Shown here: positions 53,398 through 62,294 of the stretch, in pieces
Numbering within the stretch: the stretch's first letter is position 1
Layout of the letters: every line of letters begins with the position of its first letter
Assembly (NCBI RefSeq): GCF_014851805.1
Contig: NZ_JACVAK010000001.1
Location: 1 to 64,000, forward strand
Source: Pseudoxanthomonas sp. PXM02
Lineage (GTDB): Bacteria; Pseudomonadota; Gammaproteobacteria; Xanthomonadales; Xanthomonadaceae
Direction: 5' to 3'
Length of the DNA stretch: 64,000 bases
Program-made: the position numbers and the translations under genes
Notes under the pieces: model-generated
Seen by the model: the letters and a program-made list of their open reading frames with translations, nothing else
Told to the model about the DNA's origin: nothing
The model's database searches: none

Positions 53398-54431
53398 TTC
53401 GGTGCTGGACGCTTGCCTTTGCAATGGCCTTCCTGGGTGGGGTCGTTGTCGTCCCCACTGCAGAGGCGGCTGCGCCGAACGCTAAGGCGGGCGCGCAGCA
53501 TTTGCACAAATTCACCGGCGACGCAAAGCCGGCAGCGCCCAATGCGCTGGCCAGCAATCTTAGGGATAAGTTGCTGGACAAAACTTTGGGCGCCAATCAG
53601 AAGTACATCCTGAATGGCTTTAAGGCCGATGATGACCACCATGCCTCGGTCGTGGCGGTACGCATATCGAAAACCTATGCATGCTCAGGAGTGGCCATCG
53701 CACCCAGGATGGTGCTCACGGCGGCCCACTGCTTCTGTGAGGGCAAGCAGCATCGCCCCTCGTTGGCGACTGGCGTCAATACTGGTCAGCTAACGAAGAC
53801 GGGGCAACACTACTCCCTGGCCGCGCCCAAGGTCGTACCGTTCGATGAGCAGAATCCCTGTGCTCACGCTCCTGGCCGACCGGATTTGACCATCCTGGTG
53901 CTCGAAAAGCCTATATCCGTTGATGTGGCGCGGCTGCCGGCCACCTCTGTTGTAGGTCCGGGCGGCCTAGTCAATGTCGTGGGATACGGCAAACGTACTG
54001 CCGATGGCGACCTGGCACGTCAACGGCTGCATGGCTTTGCAACCGTCTTAACCAGCGATTGCAACGGATTCGATGCTCAGCGTCGGCCCGACAGCGCCAT
54101 CTATGACTGTCATCCACCGATGGCGGGTATAGTCGAAATGGTGATCGGGCCTGGACAGTGGATAGGTCCAGACAAGATAGTTGTTGAGGCCGACTCCGAT
54201 GCCTGCAAAGGTGACAGCGGCGGCGGGGCGTTCTGGCGCCTGTTTGATGACGAGCTGGATGCCAAAGGCAAACAGCTGCTGGAGGCGCGCTATGTACTGG
54301 CGGGCATCGTCTCGCGAGGTGCCAAGAGTCAGACGGGCTGCGGCAGCGGCTCAATCCATACCCTGATCACACCCTCGGTGCGCCGCTGGATTGATAAGAC
54401 TGCCGTTACGTACGGCATCGCCCCGATCTAG
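53394..54431 (+). CDS. Secreted trypsin-like serine protease, copy 2
   Basis: The 345-residue protein parallels copy 1, with signal peptide (TLAFAMAFLGGVVVVPTAEA) and intact triad: His 112 in VLTAAHC, Asp 164 in PDLTIL and Ser 275 in CKGDSGGGAFW. Scattered substitutions (for example KTYACSG for GTYACSG) show the copies have diverged, mostly outside the catalytic motifs. It overlaps the truncated copy-2 gene. Retention of the triad suggests it is still under selection or recently copied. Confidence 0.9.
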   Translation: MIRCWTLAFAMAFLGGVVVVPTAEAAAPNAKAGAQHLHKFTGDAKPAAPNALASNLRDKLLDKTLGANQKYILNGFKADDDHHASVVAVRISKTYACSGVAIAPRMVLTAAHCFCEGKQHRPSLATGVNTGQLTKTGQHYSLAAPKVVPFDEQNPCAHAPGRPDLTILVLEKPISVDVARLPATSVVGPGGLVNVVGYGKRTADGDLARQRLHGFATVLTSDCNGFDAQRRPDSAIYDCHPPMAGIVEMVIGPGQWIGPDKIVVEADSDACKGDSGGGAFWRLFDDELDAKGKQLLEARYVLAGIVSRGAKSQTGCGSGSIHTLITPSVRRWIDKTAVTYGIAPI

Positions 54432-54738
54432 GCAACCGCAAGTGCCCGAGGCGTGAGCACGCGGGTCGAGTCTACGGCAGACAAGTGGCCTCATGGATCT
54501 ATCGTCAATTGCGGGGCATGTTGTGGCGACATTGCCAGTATGTGAGGCGATTGCCGTCACTTCATCAACAGCGCGGCAAGTTGTTGGCTGTCAGATAGGC
54601 CACAAACTCCCCTCCCCGCTTCACCAGAATCAACTAGATCAAGCACTTAGGAATGGGGCGATTTCAGCGCGTCAAACACTCCTCAAGCTCTCTACTCTTC
54701 TTCGCTTCGCAGACAAAGGTCAACGATCGCTGAGCACG
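54432..54738. other. Island-flagellar boundary region
   Basis: The first 240 bases duplicate the intergenic DNA after protease copy 1, including GGCAAGTTGTTGGC at 54575; the remainder is unique. No gene is seen. The island boundary may fall here. Confidence 0.45.
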
Positions 54739-55416
54739 TCAGAAGAAACTGTCTCTAACGGCGTTCCGCTGCCTAAGAGCATCCCGTAGCGCGGCGAGCG
54801 CGCTCTTGTGCAGTTGTGAAACGCGCCCCTTCGTGACATGCATGTCTTCGGCGATCTGCTGGAACTGGCGATGATGGAAGTAATGCGCGATCACGATCTG
54901 TCTCTGTCGTGACGGAAGATCCAGCAAGACGTCGCCAAGCAGCCGATCGATCCTGAGGCTGTCAACATCTCCCGCATCACTCCCATTTTCCAGGAAGTAC
55001 CCCAGGCTCAGACCGACCACGGCGTCTATGAAGCCGTCCAGCGGATCCTGGTCGTCGGTTTCCCATAGCGACTGCGCTCGGTCGCTCGCAACCGTATCCA
55101 TTGACCTGTCTGCCGGCGAGCGCATGAACGCACGGATGCCGTTGAATATGGCGCCTCGCACGCGCGGCTTCGCGAATGCCGTGAATTCGATGCCACGCCG
55201 AACGTCGAATCGCGACATTGCTTCCAGCAGTCCGATCTGGGCGTTCTGTACGTGATCGGCCCATTCCATGCCGCGTAATGGCACCCTGCCCATGACACCG
55301 CCCGCGACTCGCCGCGCCCAAGGCGCGTACTTCAAGAACAGATAGTCTCGAGCGGCTGCGTCTTCATCTTCATGGTAGCGGCGCCAGAGTTCCTGCTCGG
55401 CATCCTCGATTGCCAT
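54739..55416 (-). CDS. fliA: FliA-type RNA polymerase sigma factor (sigma-28)
   Basis: The 225-residue protein has region 2 (FLKYAPWARRVAGGVMGRVP; GRVPLRGMEWADHVQNAQIGL with GLLEAMSRFD), region 3 (FTAFAKPRVRGAIFNGIR) and region 4 (LPSRQRQIVIAHYFHHRQF then QIAEDMHVTKGRVSQLHKSA). This layout is that of FliA-family factors for late flagellar genes. It is the last gene of the minus-strand operon, three bases after fliP. It probably drives hook-filament and chemotaxis genes elsewhere. No anti-sigma FlgM is seen in the window. Confidence 0.88.
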   Translation of the reverse strand: MAIEDAEQELWRRYHEDEDAAARDYLFLKYAPWARRVAGGVMGRVPLRGMEWADHVQNAQIGLLEAMSRFDVRRGIEFTAFAKPRVRGAIFNGIRAFMRSPADRSMDTVASDRAQSLWETDDQDPLDGFIDAVVGLSLGYFLENGSDAGDVDSLRIDRLLGDVLLDLPSRQRQIVIAHYFHHRQFQQIAEDMHVTKGRVSQLHKSALAALRDALRQRNAVRDSFF

Positions 55417-55419
55417 GCG

Positions 55420-56169
55420 CTAGGACCAGAAGCTGCCCAGCAATGTACGTGATACGAGCACCCAGCCGTCGATCAGGATGAACAAGAGTAGTTTCAACGG
55501 CAGGCTGATCGTCGTTGGCGGCAACATGATCATGCCGAGGGCCATCAATACCGCTGATACCACCAGGTCGATCAGAAGGAACGGCAGAAAGATCACGAAA
55601 CCGATCTGGAAGGCCGTCTTCAGTTCACTGAGAAGGAACGCCGCTGCCAAGTGAGTGAACTTGATGTCATCGAGTCTTTTGGGGGCGGGTTCACGCGCCA
55701 TCTCCACGACGGCGAGCAGATCGCTTTCACGCGTCTGGCGGATCATGAAGTCGCGGATCGGATCCCTGGCCCGTGCCACCGCCTCGGTGGCCGAGATATC
55801 GTCGGCTAGGTACGGCACCAGTGACTGCTGGTGCACGTTGCCAAGCACTGGCCCCATCGAGAACAGGGTCAGGAACAACGCCAACGTGATCAGCACACTG
55901 TTGGGCGGGGTCTGCGGAATGCCCAACGCGTGCCGTAGCAGCGCGAGCACCACGATGATGCGGGTGAAAGACGTCATCCCTATCAGAAGAACCGGGATGA
56001 AGGACAACAGGCTCAGGATGACGAAAGTTCGCAGTGCTGGCGCGAAATCCTGGCGGCTGGCGGATGCCAGGGCTTCCGTGGCGGGATCCGCTGCCATCGC
56101 CCACACCGGCAACATCAGCAGTAGCGCACCCAGCGCAGGCAGGATCAGACGACGGTCACGGCGCTCCAT
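55420..56169 (-). CDS. fliP: Flagellar export apparatus protein FliP
   Basis: The 249-residue protein has a signal-like N-terminus (LILPALGALLLMLPVWAMAA) and the FliP hallmarks LLIGMTSFTRIIVVLALLRH, LGIPQTPPNSVLI, and FLLSELKTAFQIGFVIFLPF, LLIDLVVSAVLMALGMIMLP. It forms the export gate with FliQ and FliR, which are not in this window. It overlaps fliO upstream by 14 bases. Confidence 0.96.
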   Translation of the reverse strand: MERRDRRLILPALGALLLMLPVWAMAADPATEALASASRQDFAPALRTFVILSLLSFIPVLLIGMTSFTRIIVVLALLRHALGIPQTPPNSVLITLALFLTLFSMGPVLGNVHQQSLVPYLADDISATEAVARARDPIRDFMIRQTRESDLLAVVEMAREPAPKRLDDIKFTHLAAAFLLSELKTAFQIGFVIFLPFLLIDLVVSAVLMALGMIMLPPTTISLPLKLLLFILIDGWVLVSRTLLGSFWS

Positions 56170-56515
56170 GAGTGCCCTCCTCCACCTCGGTGTCCGCTAT
56201 CGCAGAGACCGCAATCTGTCCCGTCGACTCCACCACCAGCCAAGCGCGGGCGCCATCCTCGATCCTGTAGACCGTCGTCATGCGACTGATGCGTTGTGCA
56301 CTGACCTGAAACCGCCCGCGTTTGCCGGTTTGACCGACAGACCCCAGGGTCGTCAGCTTCTGCAACCAGCCTCGCTTTTTCGCGTACAGCGCCAGCGCAA
56401 GGAAGGCCGCCAAAAGCAAAATCGTGGCGACCAGCGTGCTCGTAAGCTCGCCGCTGCTGATTGTGGCTTCGGCCCGATAGGGAATTGGGCTCTGTACGGC
56501 CGCTAGATCGCTCAT
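56156..56515 (-). CDS. fliO: Flagellar biosynthesis protein FliO
   Basis: The 119-residue protein has one membrane segment (LVATILLLAAFLALALYAKK near 28-47) followed by the basic cytosolic FliO domain (KRGRFQVSAQRISRMTTVYR, VVESTGQIAVSAIA). FliO assists FliP assembly. It overlaps fliN by four bases and fliP by 14. Confidence 0.85.
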   Translation of the reverse strand: MSDLAAVQSPIPYRAEATISSGELTSTLVATILLLAAFLALALYAKKRGWLQKLTTLGSVGQTGKRGRFQVSAQRISRMTTVYRIEDGARAWLVVESTGQIAVSAIADTEVEEGTHGAP

Positions 56516-56766
56516 GCCAGTTCGGTGATACGGACGCCGAGTCTGTCGTCCACGCAGACAAGCTCACCCAGGGCTACCGCCCTGCCATTGAGCAGCAACG
56601 TCACTATCGCGTCGCTCCCCTCCTCCAGCCGCACGGCATCGCCCTTCTTCAATGCGAACAGTTCCTCTACCGTCAGCTCGGCGTGGCCGATCTGTGCGAC
56701 CAGGGAGACATTCACGTGTCCGACAAGGCTCACGTCCTTGCCGCTTCCGACAACTTCTGCATTCAT
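56512..56766 (-). CDS. fliN: Flagellar motor switch protein FliN (SpoA domain)
   Basis: The 84-residue protein is essentially one SpoA domain: VNVSLVAQIGHAELTVEELF, ALKKGDAVRLEEGSDAIVTL, LLNGRAVALGELVCVDDRLG, VRITEL. It is shorter than many FliN proteins, with a minimal N-terminus. FliN forms the C-ring base. It lies 27 bases after the FliM-like gene. Confidence 0.92.
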   Translation of the reverse strand: MNAEVVGSGKDVSLVGHVNVSLVAQIGHAELTVEELFALKKGDAVRLEEGSDAIVTLLLNGRAVALGELVCVDDRLGVRITELA

Positions 56767-56793
56767 GGTGGTTTCTTCTTAACGAGAGGACTT

Positions 56794-57534
56794 TCAGGTG
56801 ATGGTGACGTGCCGGTTCGCGCCAGCCTGTCCGAGTACGCCATTGGTCACGAACGTTTTGTTGACTGACAGCGCGACGTTCGCATTTCGCGGAATGTCGG
56901 TCAGCAGCACCTCACCGACGGACCATCCAAGGGAATCGGCCAGCGTTATCTGGCCAAGATCGATATGCGCAGACAAACGCAGCGCGCTCCCCCCAATTGC
57001 CGCACGCCTGTCCGACAGGACACTTGATGTTCGCGTTGCCGGCTCGGGACCGTGCGCTTCACACCAGCCCTGGTTCATCCAGATCCAGGCCGTGCCCGAC
57101 AATCCCTTGAGCTGGAACAGTAGGCCGCCATGGCGAGGGTCCAGTTGCCAGAGAGCCGGACGCTCGTCGCGCGGCAGGAAGGAATGCGGTCCCTCACCCC
57201 ACAGCGACGCGACAAGATCGTCTCGGCAGGCCATGGCGACATCGTGGGTGAATGTGCTGGGCTCGTCGTCGGGCATGCACAACGCACGCGCAGCGAACTC
57301 GTCGCAGACGCCAACGGGAGCCCCCAGCATCAGTTGTTGGTCCTCGTGGCGAAGAGAGTGCCATTCCAAGCCGGATAAGTGCGCGGGCAGAAGCGGGCTT
57401 GCATGCAGCTGCAGCTCCAGAAGGCCGTCGCCACTGAACCAGCCATGCCACCAGTGCGTGAGCCGCTGTTCCATGCGCTCCCGCAGCCAGCGTGCACGTG
57501 TGGCCCCCTGCCAACAGATTCGCCGCATTGGCAT
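56794..57534 (-). CDS. Short FliM-like switch protein (C-terminal SpoA domain)
   Basis: The 246-residue protein ends in a SpoA domain: HIDLGQITLADSLGWSVGEV, LLTDIPRNANVALSVNKTFV, then TNGVLGQAG. The first 165 residues are Trp-rich and have no recognisable FliM middle domain or N-terminal CheY-binding helix; typical FliM has about 330 residues. It occupies the fliM position before fliN. A HrcQ/YscQ-like relation is an alternative. Its start overlaps the flgE stop by one base. The missing CheY-binding segment suggests it is not controlled by the usual chemotaxis signal. Confidence 0.7.
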   Translation of the reverse strand: MPMRRICWQGATRARWLRERMEQRLTHWWHGWFSGDGLLELQLHASPLLPAHLSGLEWHSLRHEDQQLMLGAPVGVCDEFAARALCMPDDEPSTFTHDVAMACRDDLVASLWGEGPHSFLPRDERPALWQLDPRHGGLLFQLKGLSGTAWIWMNQGWCEAHGPEPATRTSSVLSDRRAAIGGSALRLSAHIDLGQITLADSLGWSVGEVLLTDIPRNANVALSVNKTFVTNGVLGQAGANRHVTIT

Positions 57535-58694
57535 CAGCCTCCCCGCGTGCTGTTGTACAGCTGCTCGATCATTTCGTTGCTGACCGTCATCACTCGCGAG
57601 CTGGCTTGATAGCCGCGCTGGATGATCAGCATGTCGGCGAACTCCTGGGTCAGGTCGATGTTGGACATCTCAAGACTCCCGCCGTGGATTCGCCCGAACA
57701 CCCCCTCTCCTGCTCTTCCAAGCTCGCTGCGCTGTGCGTCAGCGTCCGAGATAAGTCGGCCAGAGCGGAGCTCCAGCAGGCTCTCGCTATGGAACGAGGC
57801 AAGCGCCAGGCGCGCACCTTGGCGTTTCTCATTGGCGCTGTAGGTCATTTGCAGCACACCCTTGTCGTCAAACTGCAGGGTGGTGATGCCGAGGACGGGC
57901 CGGCCATCGGCGACCGTGCCGCCGATGTTGGTTGCGATGCTCTGCATGTGCGTCGTACCCTGAAACGCTCCCGGGACCCCGAAGTCGAACGTCAGCTCTT
58001 GGGTGACACCTTCCACGGTCAGCTGGGCAGTGAGCGTGTTGTAGCCTGGCTCGAGGAAGCCAGATGCACTGAAGCGCAACTCACCGCTGGATATTTGTGC
58101 GCCGGTGGCGTCGGTGATCGTGACCAGCAAGCTACGCGGCAGCGCCGGATCGGGGTTCTTGGTGAACTTGATCTTCAGCGATTGGCTTGCGCCGGCTGCC
58201 GTGTAGATATTGGCTACCGTGATCTCGTGGGGGTCGTCGTCAGGCTGCAGGTTCCCGCTGAACGTCACCCGCGTCGTGGCCTGGGCCGGCAATGTACGCT
58301 GTCCCTCCAGCGAGACCGGTGCGAGGTTGCCATGCTGGTCGATGCCCATCACTTGGAAACGGCTGACGCTGTCGATCAGGATGCCCTGCTCATCGAAGAT
58401 GAACTGCCCAGCACGGGTGTAGTGCAGCGAACCGTTCAAATCGCGCAAGACGAAGAAGCCCCCTCCTTCTACTGCGACGTCGGTCGAATTTCCGGTCTGG
58501 CGCATGTCGCCGGCGCCGGTACGCATGCCCTGCCCGGTGATGCGAGCGCCATGTTCGCCAGCGATGTTCTCGAAGAATGAGTCGCTACCGCGAAAGCCTG
58601 GCGTGTTCATGTTTGCAACGTTGTTGCTGACCGTATCCAGACTGCGGGAGAAGCTGAAGAGTCCGGACAGGCTGTTGAAGAGTGCTTGGAACAT
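57534..58694 (-). CDS. flgE: Flagellar hook protein FlgE
   Basis: The 386-residue protein has the N-terminal rod/hook signature (SLSGLFSFSRSLDTVSNNVA, NMNTPGFRGSDSFFENI), DVAVEGGGFFVLRD, and the C-terminal GSLEMSNIDLTQEFADMLII, QRGYQASSRVMTVSNEMIEQL. It is in the normal size range of FlgE, although the related FlgF cannot be excluded by motifs alone; placement after flgD favours FlgE. It builds the hook. Confidence 0.88.
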   Translation of the reverse strand: MFQALFNSLSGLFSFSRSLDTVSNNVANMNTPGFRGSDSFFENIAGEHGARITGQGMRTGAGDMRQTGNSTDVAVEGGGFFVLRDLNGSLHYTRAGQFIFDEQGILIDSVSRFQVMGIDQHGNLAPVSLEGQRTLPAQATTRVTFSGNLQPDDDPHEITVANIYTAAGASQSLKIKFTKNPDPALPRSLLVTITDATGAQISSGELRFSASGFLEPGYNTLTAQLTVEGVTQELTFDFGVPGAFQGTTHMQSIATNIGGTVADGRPVLGITTLQFDDKGVLQMTYSANEKRQGARLALASFHSESLLELRSGRLISDADAQRSELGRAGEGVFGRIHGGSLEMSNIDLTQEFADMLIIQRGYQASSRVMTVSNEMIEQLYNSTRGG

Positions 58695-58703
58695 GTGTAG
58701 CTC

Positions 58704-59120
58704 CTAGGGGCGGACCAGGCTTACCTGGGGAAGACGGACACCGGTGAGGACGCTTCCATTCACATCGACCGTCAGGTCTGGCCCGGACGCGGTGAACTGG
58801 ATAGCTGTGACGGTCCCCGAAACGCTGATACCTCCAGACTGCGCGATCTCAACCTTCCGGTTGAGCAGGGTCAGTGCCTGACTGGCCGATGTCATCGTCA
58901 GTAGGGCTTCGGAGTTCATGCTTAGTTGGCGCGACTGTTCGAGGTTGCTGAACTGGGCGAGCTGCGCAAGGAACTCTCTGTTGTCCACCGGTTCCAGCGG
59001 ATCCTGGAACTGTAACTGGGCCAGGAAAAGCTTGATGAAACCCTCCTGGTCGATGGTATTGCGACCTCCGGTGCTGGCACTTCCGTTGTTGACGATGGAT
59101 CCGATGGCGTCGATAGCCAT
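58704..59120 (-). CDS. flgD: Flagellar hook capping protein FlgD
   Basis: ATG 59120 gives 138 residues; the longer frame is rejected because it overlaps the previous gene and lacks a ribosome site. The FlgD core is seen: QEGFIKLFLAQLQFQDPLEP, VDNREFLAQLAQFSNLEQSR, near 25-65. A short C-terminal beta domain remains, smaller than in typical FlgD (about 220). FlgD caps the growing hook. It lies nine bases before flgE and two after the fliK-position gene. Confidence 0.9.
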   Translation of the reverse strand: MAIDAIGSIVNNGSASTGGRNTIDQEGFIKLFLAQLQFQDPLEPVDNREFLAQLAQFSNLEQSRQLSMNSEALLTMTSASQALTLLNRKVEIAQSGGISVSGTVTAIQFTASGPDLTVDVNGSVLTGVRLPQVSLVRP

Positions 59121-59122
59121 GC

Positions 59123-59851
59123 TCAGGGCTCCGGCAAGGGATGAGGGGCGCGCCAGACTTCGACGCCGTTGATGACGATGCGTTGGGGACGTTGCTGCAG
59201 CGGCAGGGATGAGAGGGAATGCGTGAGGGCTTCCTGTTCGGTGGAGCCCATACCGTAGTCGCGCAGCCACCAGGTCGTGTTGCCGTTGGCGTCCACTGTC
59301 TTTCGCAACAAGCGCTCGGACCAGGAGGCAGCGAGGGCGGTGCCGGCGGCATCGGAGGGCTTTGCGTCTGACACGCTGACCGAAGCATTCGAGCCGCGGA
59401 CAGTGGAGGCCGCACCGACGACGATCGGAAGCTGAAAGTCATTGAGCGCCCCATACGGGGGAGTGGCGAACTGGGCAGGCAGCGCCGCGACAGCCGTGCG
59501 TGCTGAAGATGTCGGGTTCATGGCGCTGGCGTCATCCGCCGACACCTGGGCGGGATCGCCATGCATCTGCCCGCCCAGCTGAGACAGGTGAGCATGTGCC
59601 TGGAGTGTCCACGGATAGAGCACGTCAACGGAATCCGCACGACCGGCCACAGCCTGCACGACGGTGTCGGAGGCGGTCGCAACCATGACGGCCTCCGCGC
59701 TTGGCGACGGTGCAGCCTCGGCTGTCCTCTCCAGCCATGCTCGAAAATCGCTCGGATCCCGCGCTCCCTCGCGCGTCGCCTCCCGCTGTCCGGGCTCGAT
59801 GCGTACATCGACGGGAGGCGAAGGTGCAGCGCGACGATCAATCGGATCCAT
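59123..59851 (-). CDS. FliK-position hypothetical protein (hook-length control candidate)
   Basis: The 242-residue protein is Ala-, Pro- and Ser-rich with low conservation, and ends WWLRDYGMGSTEQEALTHSL, SSLPLQQRPQRIVINGVEVW. It occupies the fliK slot between fliJ and flgD, and the composition fits FliK rulers. No clear FliK C-terminal switch domain is seen, so the assignment is positional. It overlaps fliJ by 14 bases. Confidence 0.55.
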   Translation of the reverse strand: MDPIDRRAAPSPPVDVRIEPGQREATREGARDPSDFRAWLERTAEAAPSPSAEAVMVATASDTVVQAVAGRADSVDVLYPWTLQAHAHLSQLGGQMHGDPAQVSADDASAMNPTSSARTAVAALPAQFATPPYGALNDFQLPIVVGAASTVRGSNASVSVSDAKPSDAAGTALAASWSERLLRKTVDANGNTTWWLRDYGMGSTEQEALTHSLSSLPLQQRPQRIVINGVEVWRAPHPLPEP

Positions 59852-60290
59852 GACGCCTCCTGGCCAACCACATGTCGCCCGTGGTATCGGCGTCGCGATG
59901 CTCCACTTCGGCCATCATCGTGGTCGCAATGCGCTGCTGGCGCCGAGTAATCACGTCCTTGGCCAACAGAGCTCGACGGTAGCCGTCCCGAGCCAGATCC
60001 AGTGCGCGCTCGGCCTCGCTCGCCTTTTCGTTTGCTGCAGAGCACCGCGCCATCGCAGCGGCTTCGATCTGCACGGCATGCGTATAGACCGCCAGTTCGA
60101 CGACACCGCCGTTCGCCGACGGCACCTTCCAGCCTCCCACGGCTTCGGCCTCAGCACGCAGGACATCGCGGGCGTCCTGCGCATCGCGAGCGTCGCGGGC
60201 GGCGCTCAGCATCGTGGCATGGGCGAGGTCTTGTTCGAACTGACGCAAGCGTGACAGCACTTCCGCGCGGCGCGCACTGGCCTTATCCAT
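59838..60290 (-). CDS. fliJ: Flagellar export chaperone FliJ-like
   Basis: ATG 60290 gives 150 residues. The protein is a coiled coil throughout (EVLSRLRQFEQDLAHATMLS, RDARDAQDARDVLRAEAEAV, SEAERALDLARDGYRRALLA), as in FliJ, which binds the FliI hexamer and the FlhA gate. It overlaps the fliI stop by eight bases. Sequence conservation of FliJ is low, so position and topology carry the assignment. Confidence 0.7.
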   Translation of the reverse strand: MDKASARRAEVLSRLRQFEQDLAHATMLSAARDARDAQDARDVLRAEAEAVGGWKVPSANGGVVELAVYTHAVQIEAAAMARCSAANEKASEAERALDLARDGYRRALLAKDVITRRQQRIATTMMAEVEHRDADTTGDMWLARRRHGSD

Positions 60291-61599
60291 GCTGGCCATC
60301 CAATGCCTGGCGTAGTGCCGACAACGCCTCCTTGCGGGAATACGCGTCCTGCGCCGCCTGGCGCAGGACGGCATCCAGCTTTGGCTTGAGGTCAATCGCT
60401 GCATCCAGTGTGGTATTGACGCCACGTTGGTGCGCACCCAGCTCGACGAGATCGCGGGACCCTTCATACGTGGCCAGGTGACGACGCACTTCGGATGCCA
60501 GCGCTTCCTCCTCCTGTGTCGCCAAAGCTCCCAACAGGCGACTCGTGCTTTGGAGGATGTCGATGGCCGGATGGTGTCCACGCGCCGCAAGCCCGCGATC
60601 CAGGACGATATGGCCATCCAGGATCGCGCGCATGTGATCCGCGATGGGCTCGTTCATGTCGTCGCCCTCGACCAGGACGCTGTAGATCGCGGTGATCGCG
60701 CCTTCGCCCCAATGGCCACAGCGCTCTGCGATGCGCGGCAACCAGCCGAAGACAGACGGCGTATAGCCGCGGAACGTCGGGGGCTCGCCGATGGCGAGGC
60801 CGATCTCGCGCTGTGCCATGGCAAAGCGCGTGATCGAGTCGACCACGAGCAACACCGATTTTCCCTGGTCTCGGAAGTACTCGGCGACGGCATGCGCCGC
60901 GTGCACGGCATGCACGCGCACCAGCGCCGGCTGGTCGGCAGTAGCCGCCATGACGACCGAACGCTGCAGACCTTCGCCGAGCGAACCATGGATGAAGTCG
61001 CCGACTTCACGGCCACGTTCACCGATCAGCGCAAGTACTGTGATGTCCGCGCTGACATGACGCGCCAGCATGCCCAGCAACGTGCTCTTGCCGACGCCAC
61101 TGCCTGCGAATACACCCACACGTTGCCCTTCTCCCAGGGTCAACAAGGTGTCGATGGCTCGCACGCCGGTTTCCATGACACGGTCGATCCCACGTCGGCG
61201 CAAGGGATTGGAAGGTGCGGCATGCAACGCACGGCGATCGGACAACGCCAGCGCCGGTCCATCGTCCAGAGGCTGGCAGAAAGCATCCACCACCCGACCG
61301 AGCAGTGCTGCGCCGACCGGAACGTCCAACGTATGGCCGCAGGCGCGGACCAGGCTTCGCGGCGAGATACCCGACACAGAGCCGTAGGGCATCAGCAGCA
61401 TGTGTTCCTTGCGGAACCCGACCACTTGCGCGCGAATGGACGTCCCGCCTTCTCGGTCGATGATTTCGCACAACTCGCCCAGCGTCGCATCGGGGCCTTC
61501 GGCCTCGATGACCAGGCCGTCGAACGCCACGATGCGCCCTTGCCGCTGGTGCATTTCCGTCGTTCCTACAGCGCTACGCAGCCGTTCGCCCAGGCTCAT
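60283..61599 (-). CDS. fliI: Flagellum-specific ATPase FliI
   Basis: ATG 61599 after AAAGGAG gives 438 residues; the longer ORF overlaps fliH without a ribosome site. Walker A AGSGVGKST is at 165-173, Walker B LLVVDSITR near 248, with IGERGREV and FRGYTPSVFGWLPRIAERCG typical of the export ATPase. It powers export and unfolds substrates. It overlaps fliH by four bases. Confidence 0.96.
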   Translation of the reverse strand: MSLGERLRSAVGTTEMHQRQGRIVAFDGLVIEAEGPDATLGELCEIIDREGGTSIRAQVVGFRKEHMLLMPYGSVSGISPRSLVRACGHTLDVPVGAALLGRVVDAFCQPLDDGPALALSDRRALHAAPSNPLRRRGIDRVMETGVRAIDTLLTLGEGQRVGVFAGSGVGKSTLLGMLARHVSADITVLALIGERGREVGDFIHGSLGEGLQRSVVMAATADQPALVRVHAVHAAHAVAEYFRDQGKSVLLVVDSITRFAMAQREIGLAIGEPPTFRGYTPSVFGWLPRIAERCGHWGEGAITAIYSVLVEGDDMNEPIADHMRAILDGHIVLDRGLAARGHHPAIDILQSTSRLLGALATQEEEALASEVRRHLATYEGSRDLVELGAHQRGVNTTLDAAIDLKPKLDAVLRQAAQDAYSRKEALSALRQALDGQHG

Positions 61600-62294
61600 G
61601 ATTCTCCTTTGCGGCGATGCGCGGCGAGGCCAGACAGGAATGCGTGCTTGATCTGGTCCAAGCGCACATCCAGACCGGTGTCGTAATGGCCGAGACGGGA
61701 CTGCAGGCGGATCTGGCCTCGCTTGAGTGTGGAGTCGACGCGCAGATCGACGGCCGCCAGTTCGCCCAGAGCGTCGCGATCCTGCGTGCTGACCCACAGC
61801 ACATGCGTGTCTCCGCCGGCATCGACCAGCGCTTGGCGGACCAGCGGAGGCAGGAGCTCGCCGTCTGCTTCGCGTGCCTCCAACAGGCGCGTCAGTGCTG
61901 CGTACGCCGCCTGAACGGCGGCTTCTTCTGCCTCCCGCTCTGCCTCACCAAGCGCTTGTTCGAGACGGGCAGCGAGCAGTTGCAAGCCAGCCTTTTCGGT
62001 GTCCAGGTCGCTTTTGGCCTTCGTCAATTCGTCCTCAAGGCGCTTCTTCATCAACGCCAGTTCCGATTTCGCCTGCATGGCGGCGTCGGATCGACCTTCT
62101 GCCATGCCAGCCTGATAGCCGCGTTCACGCTGGCGTTCCAGCTCATCCTGCTGTTGGCGCTGTGCCGCGATCAGGCGCTGCTGCGCAAGTTCAGCCGCTT
62201 CCTGCACGGGCGCATCCACGGCTGGCTCATCGCTGGACCACGCGCGCAACTCCAGGCCGGTCGCATCCAGGCGGCGGACGAGCGGCTTCGTCAT
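61596..62294 (-). CDS. fliH: Flagellar assembly protein FliH
   Basis: The 232-residue protein has a central coiled coil (AAQRQQQDELERQRERGYQA, KKRLEDELTKAKSDLDTEKA) and a C-terminal V-ATPase-E-like domain with DGELLPPLVRQALVDAGGDT, STLKRGQIRLQSRLGHYDTG and a final basic tail. FliH regulates the FliI ATPase. It overlaps both the FliG-like and fliI genes by four bases. Confidence 0.88.
   Translation of the reverse strand: MTKPLVRRLDATGLELRAWSSDEPAVDAPVQEAAELAQQRLIAAQRQQQDELERQRERGYQAGMAEGRSDAAMQAKSELALMKKRLEDELTKAKSDLDTEKAGLQLLAARLEQALGEAEREAEEAAVQAAYAALTRLLEAREADGELLPPLVRQALVDAGGDTHVLWVSTQDRDALGELAAVDLRVDSTLKRGQIRLQSRLGHYDTGLDVRLDQIKHAFLSGLAAHRRKGES

Larger units (their letters stand above)
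49836..54672 (+). repeat. Tandem duplication of the secreted-protein/protease module
   Basis: Copy 1 spans about 49836-52190 and copy 2 about 52330-54672. The two match through both genes and the following intergenic DNA, including CAAGCACTTAGG and GGGGCGATTTCAGCGCGTCA. The 140 bases between the copies (about 52190-52329) have no counterpart. Confidence 0.85.

Noticed and set aside
60427..61686. 419-codon plus-strand ORF
   Set aside because: Antisense to fliI, which has intact ATPase motifs.
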